Source: an uncultured Bacteroidales bacterium (lineage in GTDB: Bacteria; Bacteroidota; Bacteroidia; Bacteroidales; Bacteroidaceae). Taken from it: 64,000 bases of DNA. Below the pieces are notes generated by a model. It was not told the DNA's origin, searched no databases, and was given only the letters and a program-made list of their open reading frames with translations. Location of the stretch: the NCBI GenBank assembly GCA_902768125.1, contig CACXKA010000006.1:234011-298010 (forward strand), in the 5' to 3' direction. The translations under genes and the position numbers were made by a program. This document shows positions 55,911 to 64,000 of the stretch, piece after piece; the stretch's first letter is position 1, and each line of letters starts with the position of its first letter.

Positions 55911-56450
55911 TTAGAAGCCGCCGAAGCCGCCGCCGCCAAAGCCACCGCCGCCGAAGCCGCCGCCGCCAAAGCCGCCGCCGCCCATACGGCCGCCGCCCAT
56001 GCCACGCATCATGTTACCCATGTTTCCACCCATCATGGTGCCCATGCTCAGACGAGTGACGAACACTTGTGCTGCTTCTACTGGGGTGAGAATCTCGAGG
56101 AACTTAGGCAGGAACTCCTTGTCAACTGCCAATTGCTTAGCCTGGCTCTCGAACTGCTCGGCGATGAGCTGGTTAGCCTCTTCGTCTGTCATTTTCTTCA
56201 CATCTGGCAATTCTGCAGTGAAATCACCTGCGGCACCCTGTGCTGCGCGACGTGCATTCTGATAATCTACATAGAGAAGCTTGAAAGTCTCAGCCTTCTC
56301 TTTCTTCAATTTCAACTGCTTTGCGAGATTTTCAGCCATAGTGGTGTACATCTCAGCAGGATTCGAACGCTGACGATTACGATTGTTCTGCGCTGTTGCA
56401 GCTACCGTTACAAGCACTAATGCAAGCGCTGTGATGAGAAACTTTTTCAT
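55911..56450 (-). CDS. small secreted protein with glycine/phenylalanine repeats
   Basis: Protein of 179 residues with a signal peptide ending near 20 (AATAQ). A helical middle (LAKQLKLKKEKAETFKLLYVDY, MTDEEANQLIAEQFESQAKQL) resembles Spy/CpxP-like periplasmic helices or DUF4890-like proteins. The C-terminus is low complexity: MGGNMGNMM, then GGGGF repeated in tandem, ending GGF. In DNA this is a 15-base repeat, which is prone to slippage. Function unknown. Confidence 0.75.
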   Translation of the reverse strand: MKKFLITALALVLVTVAATAQNNRNRQRSNPAEMYTTMAENLAKQLKLKKEKAETFKLLYVDYQNARRAAQGAAGDFTAELPDVKKMTDEEANQLIAEQFESQAKQLAVDKEFLPKFLEILTPVEAAQVFVTRLSMGTMMGGNMGNMMRGMGGGRMGGGGFGGGGFGGGGFGGGGFGGF

Positions 56451-56664
56451 ACGATTATTGTTTTAGGTTTGTTTTTATTGTTATGATTGTTTAGTATTCG
56501 TGTAACCAACTTGTGATTCACGCTTTATATGACTACCCCATAAAATGATAGTTTAATCCTCAAGTGTTAAAAAAGTTAAAACAAATGGCATCGTGACACA
56601 TATATTATAATAATAATGTGTAACCTAATCCGGAATGGCCACAAGATCATGGACATCATCATAA
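56451..56664. other. intergenic gap
   Basis: A gap of about 210 bases upstream of the glycine-repeat gene. It is AT-rich and I see no gene and no strong promoter match. Confidence 0.5.
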
Positions 56665-56694
56665 AAGGGGGCGCACCAATTGGTACGTCCCCTT
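56665..56694 (-). terminator. terminator of the OmpA-family gene
   Basis: AAGGGG (56665-56670) pairs with CCCCTT (56689-56694), with an inner CG pair and an ACCAATTGGT palindrome; on the minus strand it is followed by TTATGATG. Confidence 0.7.
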
Positions 56695-56717
56695 ATTATT
56701 TATATAGATGTATCGGC

Positions 56718-57857
56718 TTATTTGCTCTGCTCGATGAACACAGCCACACGGTTCCAGTCGTTCTCGTCGAAGAGTTCGTCGGTCACACCAAGTCCCTTCC
56801 AAGTGAGACGGCTTGGAGCGATCTTATAAGTGTTGACCAGCATGTCGTAAACAGCCTTGGCACGAGCATCAGAAAGCTTCTGGTTGAGTTCTGCGTTACC
56901 CTCTGGCGAAGCATAACCATTGATGAGCACCTTGCTGGTTGGATGGTTCTGCATATACTTGGCAATCATGGCCACAGATGGCTTCTGGGAAGCATCAATG
57001 ACACTCTTTCCGAGCTGGAAGATCACCACTGGAGCCAACTGAGTTTCCTTCACAATGGTCTTCTCCACAATCTTCTCAACAGGCTTCTCAACAATCTTCT
57101 CAACAGGCACTTCTCTCACGATTTCCGTTGGCTTCTTGGCAAGTTCCGCATTCAGGCGTGAAATTTCTGCCAGCATAGCACCCACGTCATAGGTTTTGAA
57201 GTGATGAGTTCCATTAGAAGTCTTGAAATTGAAAATGTATTTCAAGCTAAGACCCAGCTGTGCACCATCACGATTGAATGCCAGATTGCCGTAGCTGTTG
57301 CCTGGTTTGCTCAGGTTCCACAACACGTAAGGTTCCACACGGATTGTGCTTGCCTTCGTACTGCCCAGATTGAAATCAACAGCGAAACCAGTCTTTGCAC
57401 CTAAGGAATTGGATTGTTTGTCAGATACGTGAGGAGTGAATCCGTGAATCCAGCTTGCACCTGTCACCAATGACAATTCAACGGCACGTGGAGTACCCTT
57501 GTAGCCACCAAAAAGGTTTGACAGGTTTGTCACACCATTCACACCAACAGAGATGGCACGAAAGGCGTTGTAGTGACCATTGGCACTAAGACCCGCACGC
57601 TCACCATTGGCCATGTGAGAGCCAAAGAAAGCAATTCCATCAGCTTCAACGGCAAAGATGGGTGAGAACTTCTTGCCGAGGGTGATGTTACCAGTTCCGT
57701 TCAAAGGGAACATTGGGTCGCAACTCAATGGAGCCGTCACGCCACCACCAAGACCGAAATACCAGTTATCGAAGAACTTGCTTGTCTCGATAGCTGTCTG
57801 AGCCTGTGCTGCAATGCTTGATGCAGCCACTGTGATCACAAAAAGAAACTTCTTCAT
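56718..57857 (-). CDS. OmpA-family outer-membrane protein
   Basis: Protein of 379 residues from the ATG at 57857. After a signal peptide (ending AAQAQ) comes a beta barrel (about 20-215), then a coiled linker with repeats of VEKIVEKPVEKIVEK (about 235-260), then the OmpA C-terminal domain that binds peptidoglycan (QKPSVAMIAKYMQNHP, INGYASPEGNAELNQKLSDARAKAVYDML, NDWNRVAVFI). It links the outer membrane to the cell wall. An ATG two codons earlier (57863) is an alternative start. Confidence 0.93.
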   Translation of the reverse strand: MKKFLFVITVAASSIAAQAQTAIETSKFFDNWYFGLGGGVTAPLSCDPMFPLNGTGNITLGKKFSPIFAVEADGIAFFGSHMANGERAGLSANGHYNAFRAISVGVNGVTNLSNLFGGYKGTPRAVELSLVTGASWIHGFTPHVSDKQSNSLGAKTGFAVDFNLGSTKASTIRVEPYVLWNLSKPGNSYGNLAFNRDGAQLGLSLKYIFNFKTSNGTHHFKTYDVGAMLAEISRLNAELAKKPTEIVREVPVEKIVEKPVEKIVEKTIVKETQLAPVVIFQLGKSVIDASQKPSVAMIAKYMQNHPTSKVLINGYASPEGNAELNQKLSDARAKAVYDMLVNTYKIAPSRLTWKGLGVTDELFDENDWNRVAVFIEQSK

Positions 57858-57917
57858 AATCATAATGTTTTAATTGTTAATAAAAAACTCACTTATCAAT
57901 TAGTAAGAATTGATTCA

Positions 57918-60014
57918 TTATTTCACATTCAAATGCACTTCCATCGTCGCCCGATACTGCTGTCCATCGATGTGGGTGTAGATAATGGCTTGACGAATGA
58001 TATAGGTCTTGCCCTTTGTCAAACGACCAGGATACTGTCCCACCTTGCAGACGTAGTTTTCAGGATACATCTCAGCATAAATGGCAGCAGAGTTGTCGTA
58101 ACCCACCACATTGCCAGCTGTAGAGAACCAATGTCCGTAGCAAGTATTGGAAGACGTGGTCGTCGTTGTGTTGTAGCTCACACCGCCATTTCCGCTGATT
58201 CCAGCAAAAACAACAGAACCATTTGAACCAGACGAGTTACGCTTGATGGCTTTCATCTGTGCCGTACTAATACCCAATGCCTGACTGATAGCATCCATGT
58301 CGTACTGAACGTTGACGCTTGAATAATCATTTGCCGCCGCAAGGTTGGCCTCAATCACCACCGTCGTGTCCGTACGAACATAATCGTCAGGATATTCACC
58401 ATAAGTGCGTGTAGTGCCTGTTGCCGCACAATTCTCGAATGTCACCTGATAGGGCCACTGCTCATCGTTGGAGTCATTATCATCCCAAGGATGATACCAG
58501 TGTTCAGAGGGAGCACCTACTACGACGAACCATACACGCTTCGCGTTGTCTGGCAGCACCATTTCTGCAGTCCCCTCTTTCTCACTATACATATCCCCAT
58601 AAACACGCTCTCCGTCTTCTGTCTGTACCACAAATCCATAACGCCAACCCGCCTTATCCACATTGATGCTACGGTAGCCAGGCACTCCAGCAACACCCTT
58701 GAAGTTCACCTTGACAGTAGAACCTGGCTTAATGCCTTTGAGTGGAATGATATTGAACCCATAGTTTTGAGGACAATTATCAGCAGCGACTGTATACGTA
58801 TTCTCAGTTCCTTCCACATAAATCAGTTTCGTGGAGAAGGAGTTTTGGCTATTCTTTCCTCGGTCACGAATACCATCGATATCCCATGTGATGGCACGAC
58901 AAGCATAATCGAACATCATTTTATTGAAATCATCTTGTGTGGCACTATTCATGCGCTTGTAGGTCTCCACAGGGTCCTCTGGACGCTTGGTCTTTCGCCA
59001 CATTTTCCCAATAAAGTCCTTGCCAAAAAGTTGGCACCAATAGTACTGAATAAAATAGTTGGCATAGCGATAATCCTCGTGGAGAAGGTTCTTAAACGCA
59101 GAAGAAACATATTCACCATAATAGCCGTTGGTGAAAAGGGTTGCTGGGAACACATTAAACGCCTGCCATTGAGCACAACTTTCCCACCATCCATTGCCAC
59201 CATCACCATTATCGCCAAAGCCCCATCGCCAGCCGTAGTTCCATTCAGAATAATTCTTCACAACAGCATAATCTGCACTCACAAGATACTGGAACACGTG
59301 TCCAATCTCGTGTGCTGCCGTATGTCCGCCCTCAGCACCAGCTGCCCAAGGATTACAATGGAACAAACCAACCTTATACGCCTTGCTCTTCTTGGTGCTC
59401 CCTTCATAATACCATACCGTACCGTCCTGTCCTGAACCATCGGCCCGCCAATCTGTCTGATTCACAATGAACATGCAGATTTTGTGGTCGTCGGTCAACG
59501 ATTCACCAGGCTTCAAGAAACCCAGTTCCTCCACGTAGCATTTCCATATCTTCTCGCCATTGTCCAGAAGGGTCTTTACATTGACCGAAGAACCTCCCAA
59601 AGAAATGGTGTTGTTTCTAGAGAGGGTCAATCCCTTTTCCCAAAAACAGATGAAGTGTTCAGATTCCAGTGAACGCTGGAAGCACCATTGCGAGGTCTCC
59701 TTGGTGAAATCGATATTAGAATACCCCGACGGTTTGACCACCGAGCGTTCCACTTCATCAAAACGATAAACAGCGTTTTTACGATAATCTTGAGAAGTGG
59801 TTCTCACCCGATCTCGCGATGCATTGTACGTATAGAGTTTATAACTGGAACGAGAAAAACTAATGGAATCCACATACGTCAAATCAACAATCTCGTTATC
59901 CGTAAAACGATCGTCAAATTGCACCCAAAGCGTGTTTGGATGTTCCTGTGCATGTACCATCAAACAGAAGGCCCATGCGTTTAACACAATCAGAATAAGT
60001 CGTATTGCTTTCAT
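57918..60014 (-). CDS. secreted DUF6055/DUF4859 protein with HExxH zinc-peptidase motif
   Basis: Protein of 698 residues with a signal peptide ending near 22 (MVHAQ). A short N-terminal part (LWVQFDDRFTDNEIVDLTYVD) is followed by a domain with TAAHEIGHVFQYLV and, about 40 residues on, WWESCAQWQAF. HEIGH plus a downstream Glu is the layout of a gluzincin-type metallopeptidase, although DUF6055 has no proven activity known to me. After about residue 555 a DUF4859-like domain (VNVQYDMDAISQALGIS) ends the protein. A small gene with a sorting tail lies 16 bases upstream. Confidence 0.82.
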   Translation of the reverse strand: MKAIRLILIVLNAWAFCLMVHAQEHPNTLWVQFDDRFTDNEIVDLTYVDSISFSRSSYKLYTYNASRDRVRTTSQDYRKNAVYRFDEVERSVVKPSGYSNIDFTKETSQWCFQRSLESEHFICFWEKGLTLSRNNTISLGGSSVNVKTLLDNGEKIWKCYVEELGFLKPGESLTDDHKICMFIVNQTDWRADGSGQDGTVWYYEGSTKKSKAYKVGLFHCNPWAAGAEGGHTAAHEIGHVFQYLVSADYAVVKNYSEWNYGWRWGFGDNGDGGNGWWESCAQWQAFNVFPATLFTNGYYGEYVSSAFKNLLHEDYRYANYFIQYYWCQLFGKDFIGKMWRKTKRPEDPVETYKRMNSATQDDFNKMMFDYACRAITWDIDGIRDRGKNSQNSFSTKLIYVEGTENTYTVAADNCPQNYGFNIIPLKGIKPGSTVKVNFKGVAGVPGYRSINVDKAGWRYGFVVQTEDGERVYGDMYSEKEGTAEMVLPDNAKRVWFVVVGAPSEHWYHPWDDNDSNDEQWPYQVTFENCAATGTTRTYGEYPDDYVRTDTTVVIEANLAAANDYSSVNVQYDMDAISQALGISTAQMKAIKRNSSGSNGSVVFAGISGNGGVSYNTTTTTSSNTCYGHWFSTAGNVVGYDNSAAIYAEMYPENYVCKVGQYPGRLTKGKTYIIRQAIIYTHIDGQQYRATMEVHLNVK

Positions 60015-60030
60015 GATTTCTTCCCATCCT

Positions 60031-60483
60031 TTACTTCTTCAGCACCTTCAGAGAGGAATCACCCGTACTAATCAGGTATGTCCCCCTTTCCAACCCATTC
60101 AAATTAACAGAAATAACGTTCTCTGATTTCTCCACAGGAACTTTCACCTCCACACCATCCAGCGTATAGACCTTCATAATCTTTACGGAATCCGAATTAA
60201 TCACAATCGTATTTGCCTTGAATGTCACGTTGTGCTTCGCTAGTACTTTTTCAATGGCATTGGGGTCATCTTCTTCCGAGATGTAGAAGTTTTTGATGTC
60301 AGTGAACTCATACGTGTCTTCATTCACCACCATCTTACCATCTTTGAAACGTAACATAGGGCTCACCTCTGCTGACAACAGGTAGTAGACTTTCGTACCG
60401 TCATTCAGCGTGAACACGACACTCTTTGCCGATGCTCCTATCGAAGCAATCAGCAACATTGATATTAAGGTGAGTCTTTTCAT
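60031..60483 (-). CDS. small secreted protein with sorting-type C-terminal tail
   Basis: Protein of 150 residues with a signal peptide ending near 19 (GASAK). The short beta part (VVFTLNDGTKVYYLLSAEV, MLRFKDGKMVVNEDTYEF, IKNFYISEED) resembles the N-termini of many secreted Bacteroidales proteins, and the tail (MKVYTLDGVEVKVPV ... GTYLISTGDSSLKVLKK) looks like a T9SS type A sorting domain. It precedes the DUF6055 gene. The pair at 40997/38655 has the same plan. Confidence 0.75.
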   Translation of the reverse strand: MKRLTLISMLLIASIGASAKSVVFTLNDGTKVYYLLSAEVSPMLRFKDGKMVVNEDTYEFTDIKNFYISEEDDPNAIEKVLAKHNVTFKANTIVINSDSVKIMKVYTLDGVEVKVPVEKSENVISVNLNGLERGTYLISTGDSSLKVLKK

Positions 60484-60513
60484 ATTTTCAAGTATGACAG
60501 ATACAACAAGGAA

Positions 60514-60702
60514 TTAATTATCGTTTTTCCCTAAGAGACTCTTCACATTGAACCCATACCACACCATCGCTATGAAGAACACTGCCATCATGATGATGGA
60601 GGTGGTGTCCTTCAATACCGTATAAAGCCAGACGCTGGCAGCAAAGCCCACAATGATGAAGATAAGGGACAATATCATAAAGGTCTTCTTCAGATTCTCC
60701 AT
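60514..60702 (-). CDS. small two-helix membrane protein
   Basis: Protein of 62 residues with two hydrophobic helices (MILSLIFIIVGFAASVWLYTV and IIMMAVFFIAMVWYGF), and a charged end LLGKNDN. It lies between cysS and the small secreted gene, all on the minus strand. No family recognised; the length, clean start and codon use make a real gene likely. Confidence 0.6.
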   Translation of the reverse strand: MENLKKTFMILSLIFIIVGFAASVWLYTVLKDTTSIIMMAVFFIAMVWYGFNVKSLLGKNDN

Positions 60703-60725
60703 TACGTCACTATACTTTTGAATGC

Positions 60726-62228
60726 TTACTTATTTAGTTTCCAAGTGAAGCCGTCTTTAGTGTCCTTCACCTCAAAGCCCAGCGCAGCCAGGTTGTCGCG
60801 AATCATGTCACTGGTGGCCCAATCCTTGTTGGCTTTGGCTTTCGCACGCTGCTCCAGCAACATATCCACCACCTTGCCGAAGGCTTCCTCTCGTGCATCG
60901 TTCGTGCCGCTGGCAGCAGAAGCAGATGTGCTCTGTTTGATGCCCAGCAAGTCGAAGGCAAAGAGTTTGAAGGTGTCTTTGAGTGCTTCCAATGCTTCAG
61001 CCGTGATGGTCTCTTTCTTGTCCACGATGGAGTTGATGGTCTTCGTGGCTTCGAAGAGATGAGAAATCACGATTGGCGTGTTGAAATCATCGTACATGGC
61101 GTCGTAGCAGTTCTGCTTGAGGGTGTTGACAAAGTCGATGCCTACAGAACCCTTTTCCGTTGGCTGGATCGCACCCAGTGCTTTCCAGGCATCGAGCAGA
61201 CGTTCCAGTCCCTTTTCTGCTGCCTGAAGGGCTTCGTTGCTGAAATCGACCGTGGAACGATAGTGTGCTTGCAAGATGAAGAACCTGATGGTCATTGGTG
61301 AGTAGGCACGGTCGAGTTTTGGATGGTCACCACTAAAGAACTGTGGCAGCGTGATGAAGTTGCCGAGCGATTTGCCCATCTTCTGTCCATCAATCGTGAT
61401 CATGTTGTTGTGGAGCCAATAAGTAACCATCTGGTCACCTTGGCTGGCCACCGACTGAGCAATCTCACATTCATGGTGAGGGAAGACAAGATCCATGCCA
61501 CCTCCATGAATGTCGAAATGATTGCCGAGGTATTTCTTACCCATTGCCGTGCATTCGCAGTGCCAACCAGGGAATCCATCGCTCCAAGGTGAAGGCCAGC
61601 GCATGATGTGTTCAGGCTGGGCAGCCTTCCACAGGGCGAAGTCGGCTTGATTCTTCTTCTCGCCCACACCTGCCAGTTCACGGCTGGCATCTTTCACGTT
61701 TTCAAGACTTCTGCCTGAAAGGATGCCATACTTGTGCGCCTTGTTGTATTTTTCCACATCAAAATAGATGGAGCCGTTGCTCTCGTAGGCAAAGCCGTTT
61801 TCGAGAATCTGCTGCACCAGCTGCTGCTGCTCGATGATGTGTCCTGAAGCATGAGGCTCGATGCTGGGGGGCAGACAGTTGAGGGCATCCATTGCCTCGT
61901 GGAAGCGGTTCGTGTAGTACTGTGCCACCTCCATCGGCTCCAACTGCTCCAGACGCGCCTTCTTGGCAATCTTGTCCTCTCCCTCGTCAGCATCATGTTC
62001 CAGATGCCCCACATCGGTGATGTTGCGCACATAGCGCACCTTATAACCAATGTGGTTGAGGAAACGGAAAACAATGTCAAACGTGATAGCTGGACGAGCA
62101 TGTCCAAGATGCGCATCACCATATACTGTAGGTCCACAAACATACATACCCACATGAGGGGCATGAAGTGGACGGAAAACCTCTTTCTTACGGGTCAGGG
62201 TGTTGTAAACGTAAAGTGCCTGTTCCAT
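60726..62228 (-). CDS. cysS: cysteinyl-tRNA synthetase
   Basis: Class I aminoacyl-tRNA synthetase of 500 residues that charges tRNA-Cys. The HIGH-type motif is in [19 protein letters not shown], zinc-binding residues include the Cys in that stretch and WHCECTAMG with [12 protein letters not shown], and the KMSKS-type loop is [16 protein letters not shown]-terminal anticodon-binding helical domain ends GFTWKLNK. Length is normal. Confidence 0.97.
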   Translation of the reverse strand: MEQALYVYNTLTRKKEVFRPLHAPHVGMYVCGPTVYGDAHLGHARPAITFDIVFRFLNHIGYKVRYVRNITDVGHLEHDADEGEDKIAKKARLEQLEPMEVAQYYTNRFHEAMDALNCLPPSIEPHASGHIIEQQQLVQQILENGFAYESNGSIYFDVEKYNKAHKYGILSGRSLENVKDASRELAGVGEKKNQADFALWKAAQPEHIMRWPSPWSDGFPGWHCECTAMGKKYLGNHFDIHGGGMDLVFPHHECEIAQSVASQGDQMVTYWLHNNMITIDGQKMGKSLGNFITLPQFFSGDHPKLDRAYSPMTIRFFILQAHYRSTVDFSNEALQAAEKGLERLLDAWKALGAIQPTEKGSVGIDFVNTLKQNCYDAMYDDFNTPIVISHLFEATKTINSIVDKKETITAEALEALKDTFKLFAFDLLGIKQSTSASAASGTNDAREEAFGKVVDMLLEQRAKAKANKDWATSDMIRDNLAALGFEVKDTKDGFTWKLNK

Positions 62229-62259
62229 TTTATCTCTTGTTATTTACTGAAAAACAGCA

Positions 62260-62328
62260 CAAAGGTACGAAAAAAATAAAAAAAGACATTGCTTTTCATT
62301 GTTTTTAGAGAAAAACTCACTAATTTTG
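62260..62328. promoter_or_regulatory. divergent promoters of cysS and tatA
   Basis: For tatA (plus): TTG (62299-62301), 19 bases, TAATTTTG (62321-62328). For cysS (minus): TACCTTTG (62267-62260), with only a partial -33 box. tatA starts 22 bases after its -7 box. Confidence 0.7.
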
Positions 62329-62349
62329 TCGCAAAATCTTTCACAAAAT

Positions 62350-62544
62350 ATGATACAGCCCCTATTTCTGGGTCTCGGTACGCCCGAACTCATTGTCATT
62401 CTCATTGTCATTCTTCTTCTCTTCGGAGCCAAGAAAATTCCCGAACTCATGCGAGGTGCCGGCAAAGGTGTGCGCGCTTTTAAGGACGGCATGAAGGAAA
62501 CCACTACGGAGGAATCTTCTGAAGAAGAAAAGAAAGAATCATGA
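62350..62544 (+). CDS. tatA: twin-arginine translocation protein TatA/E
   Basis: Protein of 64 residues from the ATG at 62350; the longer frame starts before the promoter. It has the short N-terminal helix ([18 protein letters not shown]), the hinge, the amphipathic helix ([17 protein letters not shown]) and an acidic tail. It forms the pore of the Tat system. The stop overlaps tatC by 4 bases. There is no separate tatB, as is common outside Proteobacteria. Confidence 0.93.
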   Translation: MIQPLFLGLGTPELIVILIVILLLFGAKKIPELMRGAGKGVRAFKDGMKETTTEESSEEEKKES

Positions 62545-63275
62545 CTTTCTGGGATCATCTCGAAGAATTGCGTCGGGTACTGCTACGATGCATTGTTGTC
62601 GTGGCAGTATTTGCCGTCCTCGCCTTTTTTTTCAAGGACGAGGTGTTCTTTGTCATCTTTGCTCCCAAAAGCCCTGATTTCCTTCCAGCCATCTTTGGAC
62701 ATTCCCCAGAGATTCAGCTCATCAACACAGAACTGACGCGTCAGTTTGTTGTCCACATGATGACCAGTTTGTATGTGGGTGTCATCGTGACAGCCCCCTA
62801 CATCATCTACGAACTGTATCGTTTCATCTCCCCTGGCTTATACGAAAATGAGCGGCGCTATTCCACGCCGCTCGTCATTACTTCCTATGTGATGTTCATG
62901 CTGGGATTGCTCTTCAGCTACTTCATCCTTTTCCCCATCACCTTCCGATTCCTGGCAGGTTATCAGGTGGACACGCAGGTGGAGAACCTTATCAGCTTGG
63001 AAAGCTACATCGACACGCTCATTTTCCTCTCCCTTGCGATGGGCATCATCTTTGAGATTCCCATCCTCTCCTGGTTGCTCGGACGCTTGGGCATCCTCCA
63101 TCGTGAAGACATGCAGCAATATCGCCGTCATGCCATCGTGGCGATTCTGGTCATCGCCGCCATCATCACCCCCACCTCCGATGTCATCACCCTCTCCATT
63201 GTCAGCCTCCCCATGTACCTGCTCTACGAGGTGAGCATTCTCCTCGTGCCCGCGAACCATCGACTTTCCAATTAG
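62541..63275 (+). CDS. tatC: twin-arginine translocation protein TatC
   Basis: Membrane protein of 244 residues with six helices. It begins [16 protein letters not shown], the TatC signature that binds twin-arginine signals, and has the [12 protein letters not shown] loop (the FxxPxLxxxE motif) and [22 protein letters not shown] near the end. Its ATG overlaps the tatA stop. Together they export folded proteins. Confidence 0.96.
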   Translation: MTFWDHLEELRRVLLRCIVVVAVFAVLAFFFKDEVFFVIFAPKSPDFLPAIFGHSPEIQLINTELTRQFVVHMMTSLYVGVIVTAPYIIYELYRFISPGLYENERRYSTPLVITSYVMFMLGLLFSYFILFPITFRFLAGYQVDTQVENLISLESYIDTLIFLSLAMGIIFEIPILSWLLGRLGILHREDMQQYRRHAIVAILVIAAIITPTSDVITLSIVSLPMYLLYEVSILLVPANHRLSN

Positions 63276-63355
63276 TATCTTAGCAAAGTCATATACACTC
63301 TCGATCACAACATAAACAAACTGCCAACTCTGATAAGAAACGCTGAAGAACGAAC

Positions 63356-63391
63356 AAGGAGAGACCCACACGGAGCCTCCCCTCTCTTTAA
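63356..63391 (+). terminator. probable terminator after tatC
   Basis: AAGGAGAG (63356-63363) pairs with CTCTCTTT (63382-63389) with one G-U pair; the T tail is short. The loop shares GGAGCCTCCCC with the terminator near 46350. Confidence 0.55.
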
Positions 63392-63414
63392 CCATTAACG
63401 TTAACCGCAAACCC

Positions 63415-63846
63415 TTAGCTAAAGGCTAACTCATACCCTTTCCTTATTTCCTCCCTTCTAATCAAGTCAGCACACCCTACCCCATTTTCCACCAACGCCA
63501 TCGCACGGACGAGTTCGCAAGCCCAGTAGGCATCATCGTCTTGGAGGCTGCCAATGTTCAGGATGAAATGTGGTGGCACCTCCATTTCTTGGCACACCCT
63601 GTCGATATACGCCTGCGTGGCGTTTTCGTTAGGTGGTGCCCACCGCTCGATGATGGTGCGGATGGTCGTTCGCTTGTACTTCACTCGGTACGTTCTCAGC
63701 AGTCGGAAGGCAGCCCGATAGCCCCACTCCATTGCCCTGAACTGGAAAAAACTCTTGTCGTTCTGCTCTGGGAGCAGCCCTCGCCACTGATCCTTGCTTC
63801 TGCGGATATTCAACGGATTGCAATTTCTTAAACCTCTTGGAATCAT
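63415..63846 (-). CDS. orphan structural protein P5-like, phage-type
   Basis: Protein of 143 residues matching the Bacteroidales genes annotated as structural protein P5: it starts MIPRGLRNCNPLNIRRS, then FFQFRAMEWGYRAAFRLLRTY, TIRTIIERWAPPNENATQAYIDRV and a helical C-terminus. The name comes from phage capsid proteins, but the RNxNPxNIR start also suggests a lysozyme-like or cell-wall-linked fold. No other phage gene lies nearby, so it is either a remnant or a domesticated gene. It reads against tatC. Confidence 0.75.
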   Translation of the reverse strand: MIPRGLRNCNPLNIRRSKDQWRGLLPEQNDKSFFQFRAMEWGYRAAFRLLRTYRVKYKRTTIRTIIERWAPPNENATQAYIDRVCQEMEVPPHFILNIGSLQDDDAYWACELVRAMALVENGVGCADLIRREEIRKGYELAFS

Positions 63847-64000
63847 AACTCTTGAATTATTTGAACTTTGAACTCTTGAACTTTGAACTTTTGAACTCTA
63901 CAATTGATTTTGACAATAATGACTTTGACAATCATGACATTCTAAGTCTTCAACACTGAACTCTCAATCTTGCGGAACTTTCCAGTTTCCACTTGAATGA
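63847..64000. repeat. low-complexity GAACTTT/CTCAAC-type sequence
   Basis: Contains repeated TTGAACTTTGAACTC units and no gene. A related filler (CTAAACTCTCAGCTC) lies between porP and gldK at 54390-54440, and a similar one appears inside priA. Confidence 0.6.

Noticed and set aside
1-64000. tRNA, rRNA or insertion sequence
   Set aside because: No cloverleaf-like, rRNA-like or transposase sequence was recognised on either strand.

Overview
The window looks like a chromosomal segment of a Prevotella-like member of the Bacteroidales. The support is direct: promoters of the Bacteroidetes type (a TTG or TTTG box, 19-20 bases, then TAnnTTTG) precede many genes; there is a type IX secretion operon of the Gld/Por kind; there are many signal-peptide proteins with a Bacteroidetes C-terminal sorting-type tail; and the Cas9 and CRISPR repeat are of the Bacteroidetes II-C type. 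The genus is an inference from protein style, not from a marker gene. No rRNA, tRNA, integrase or insertion sequence was recognised.

Layout. 1-9.4 kb is a defence region: a tracrRNA on the minus strand with its own promoter and terminator, divergent from cas9-cas1-cas2, then a CRISPR array of 31 identical 47-base repeats and 30 spacers, then a DUF6922/AbiEii antitoxin-toxin-like pair, then one decayed CRISPR repeat. 9.4-12.8 kb holds a tandem pair of related dCache-HAMP sensors, of which only the second keeps kinase residues. 13.2-19.6 kb reads forward: an outer-membrane barrel, PriA (unusually short), then etfB-etfA-acyl-CoA dehydrogenase. 19.7-44.3 kb reads almost wholly on the minus strand: a giant secreted repeat protein; an envelope O-acetylation set (MBOAT plus two SGNH proteins) behind a PgpH-like HD phosphodiesterase; the threonine operon thrA-apgM-type-thrC; xpt-pbuX; and several secreted proteins. 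44.3-45.3 kb is a gene-poor stretch with a large inverted repeat and repeated promoter modules. 46-55 kb has a secreted nuclease/phosphatase-like protein, a secreted lipase-like protein and the T9SS operon porP-gldK-gldL-gldM-gldN, in which gldN is frameshifted. 55.9-64 kb has envelope proteins, a DUF6055 metallopeptidase-like protein with a small partner, cysS, tatA-tatC and an orphan phage-like P5 gene.

How parts work together. The strongest regulatory story is in the CRISPR locus. Each repeat read on the minus strand contains a full Bacteroidetes promoter (TTG, 19 bases, TATCTTTG), so each spacer may have its own promoter, as known for Neisseria II-C. The tracrRNA also starts at its anti-repeat from a near-consensus promoter, and the same anti-repeat can pair with 11 bases in the cas9 5' untranslated region. 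The T9SS operon and its probable cargo (proteins ending near 19.7, 41.0, 41.6, 46.4 and 60.0 kb) lie in one neighbourhood, which makes the broken gldN reading frame important to verify.
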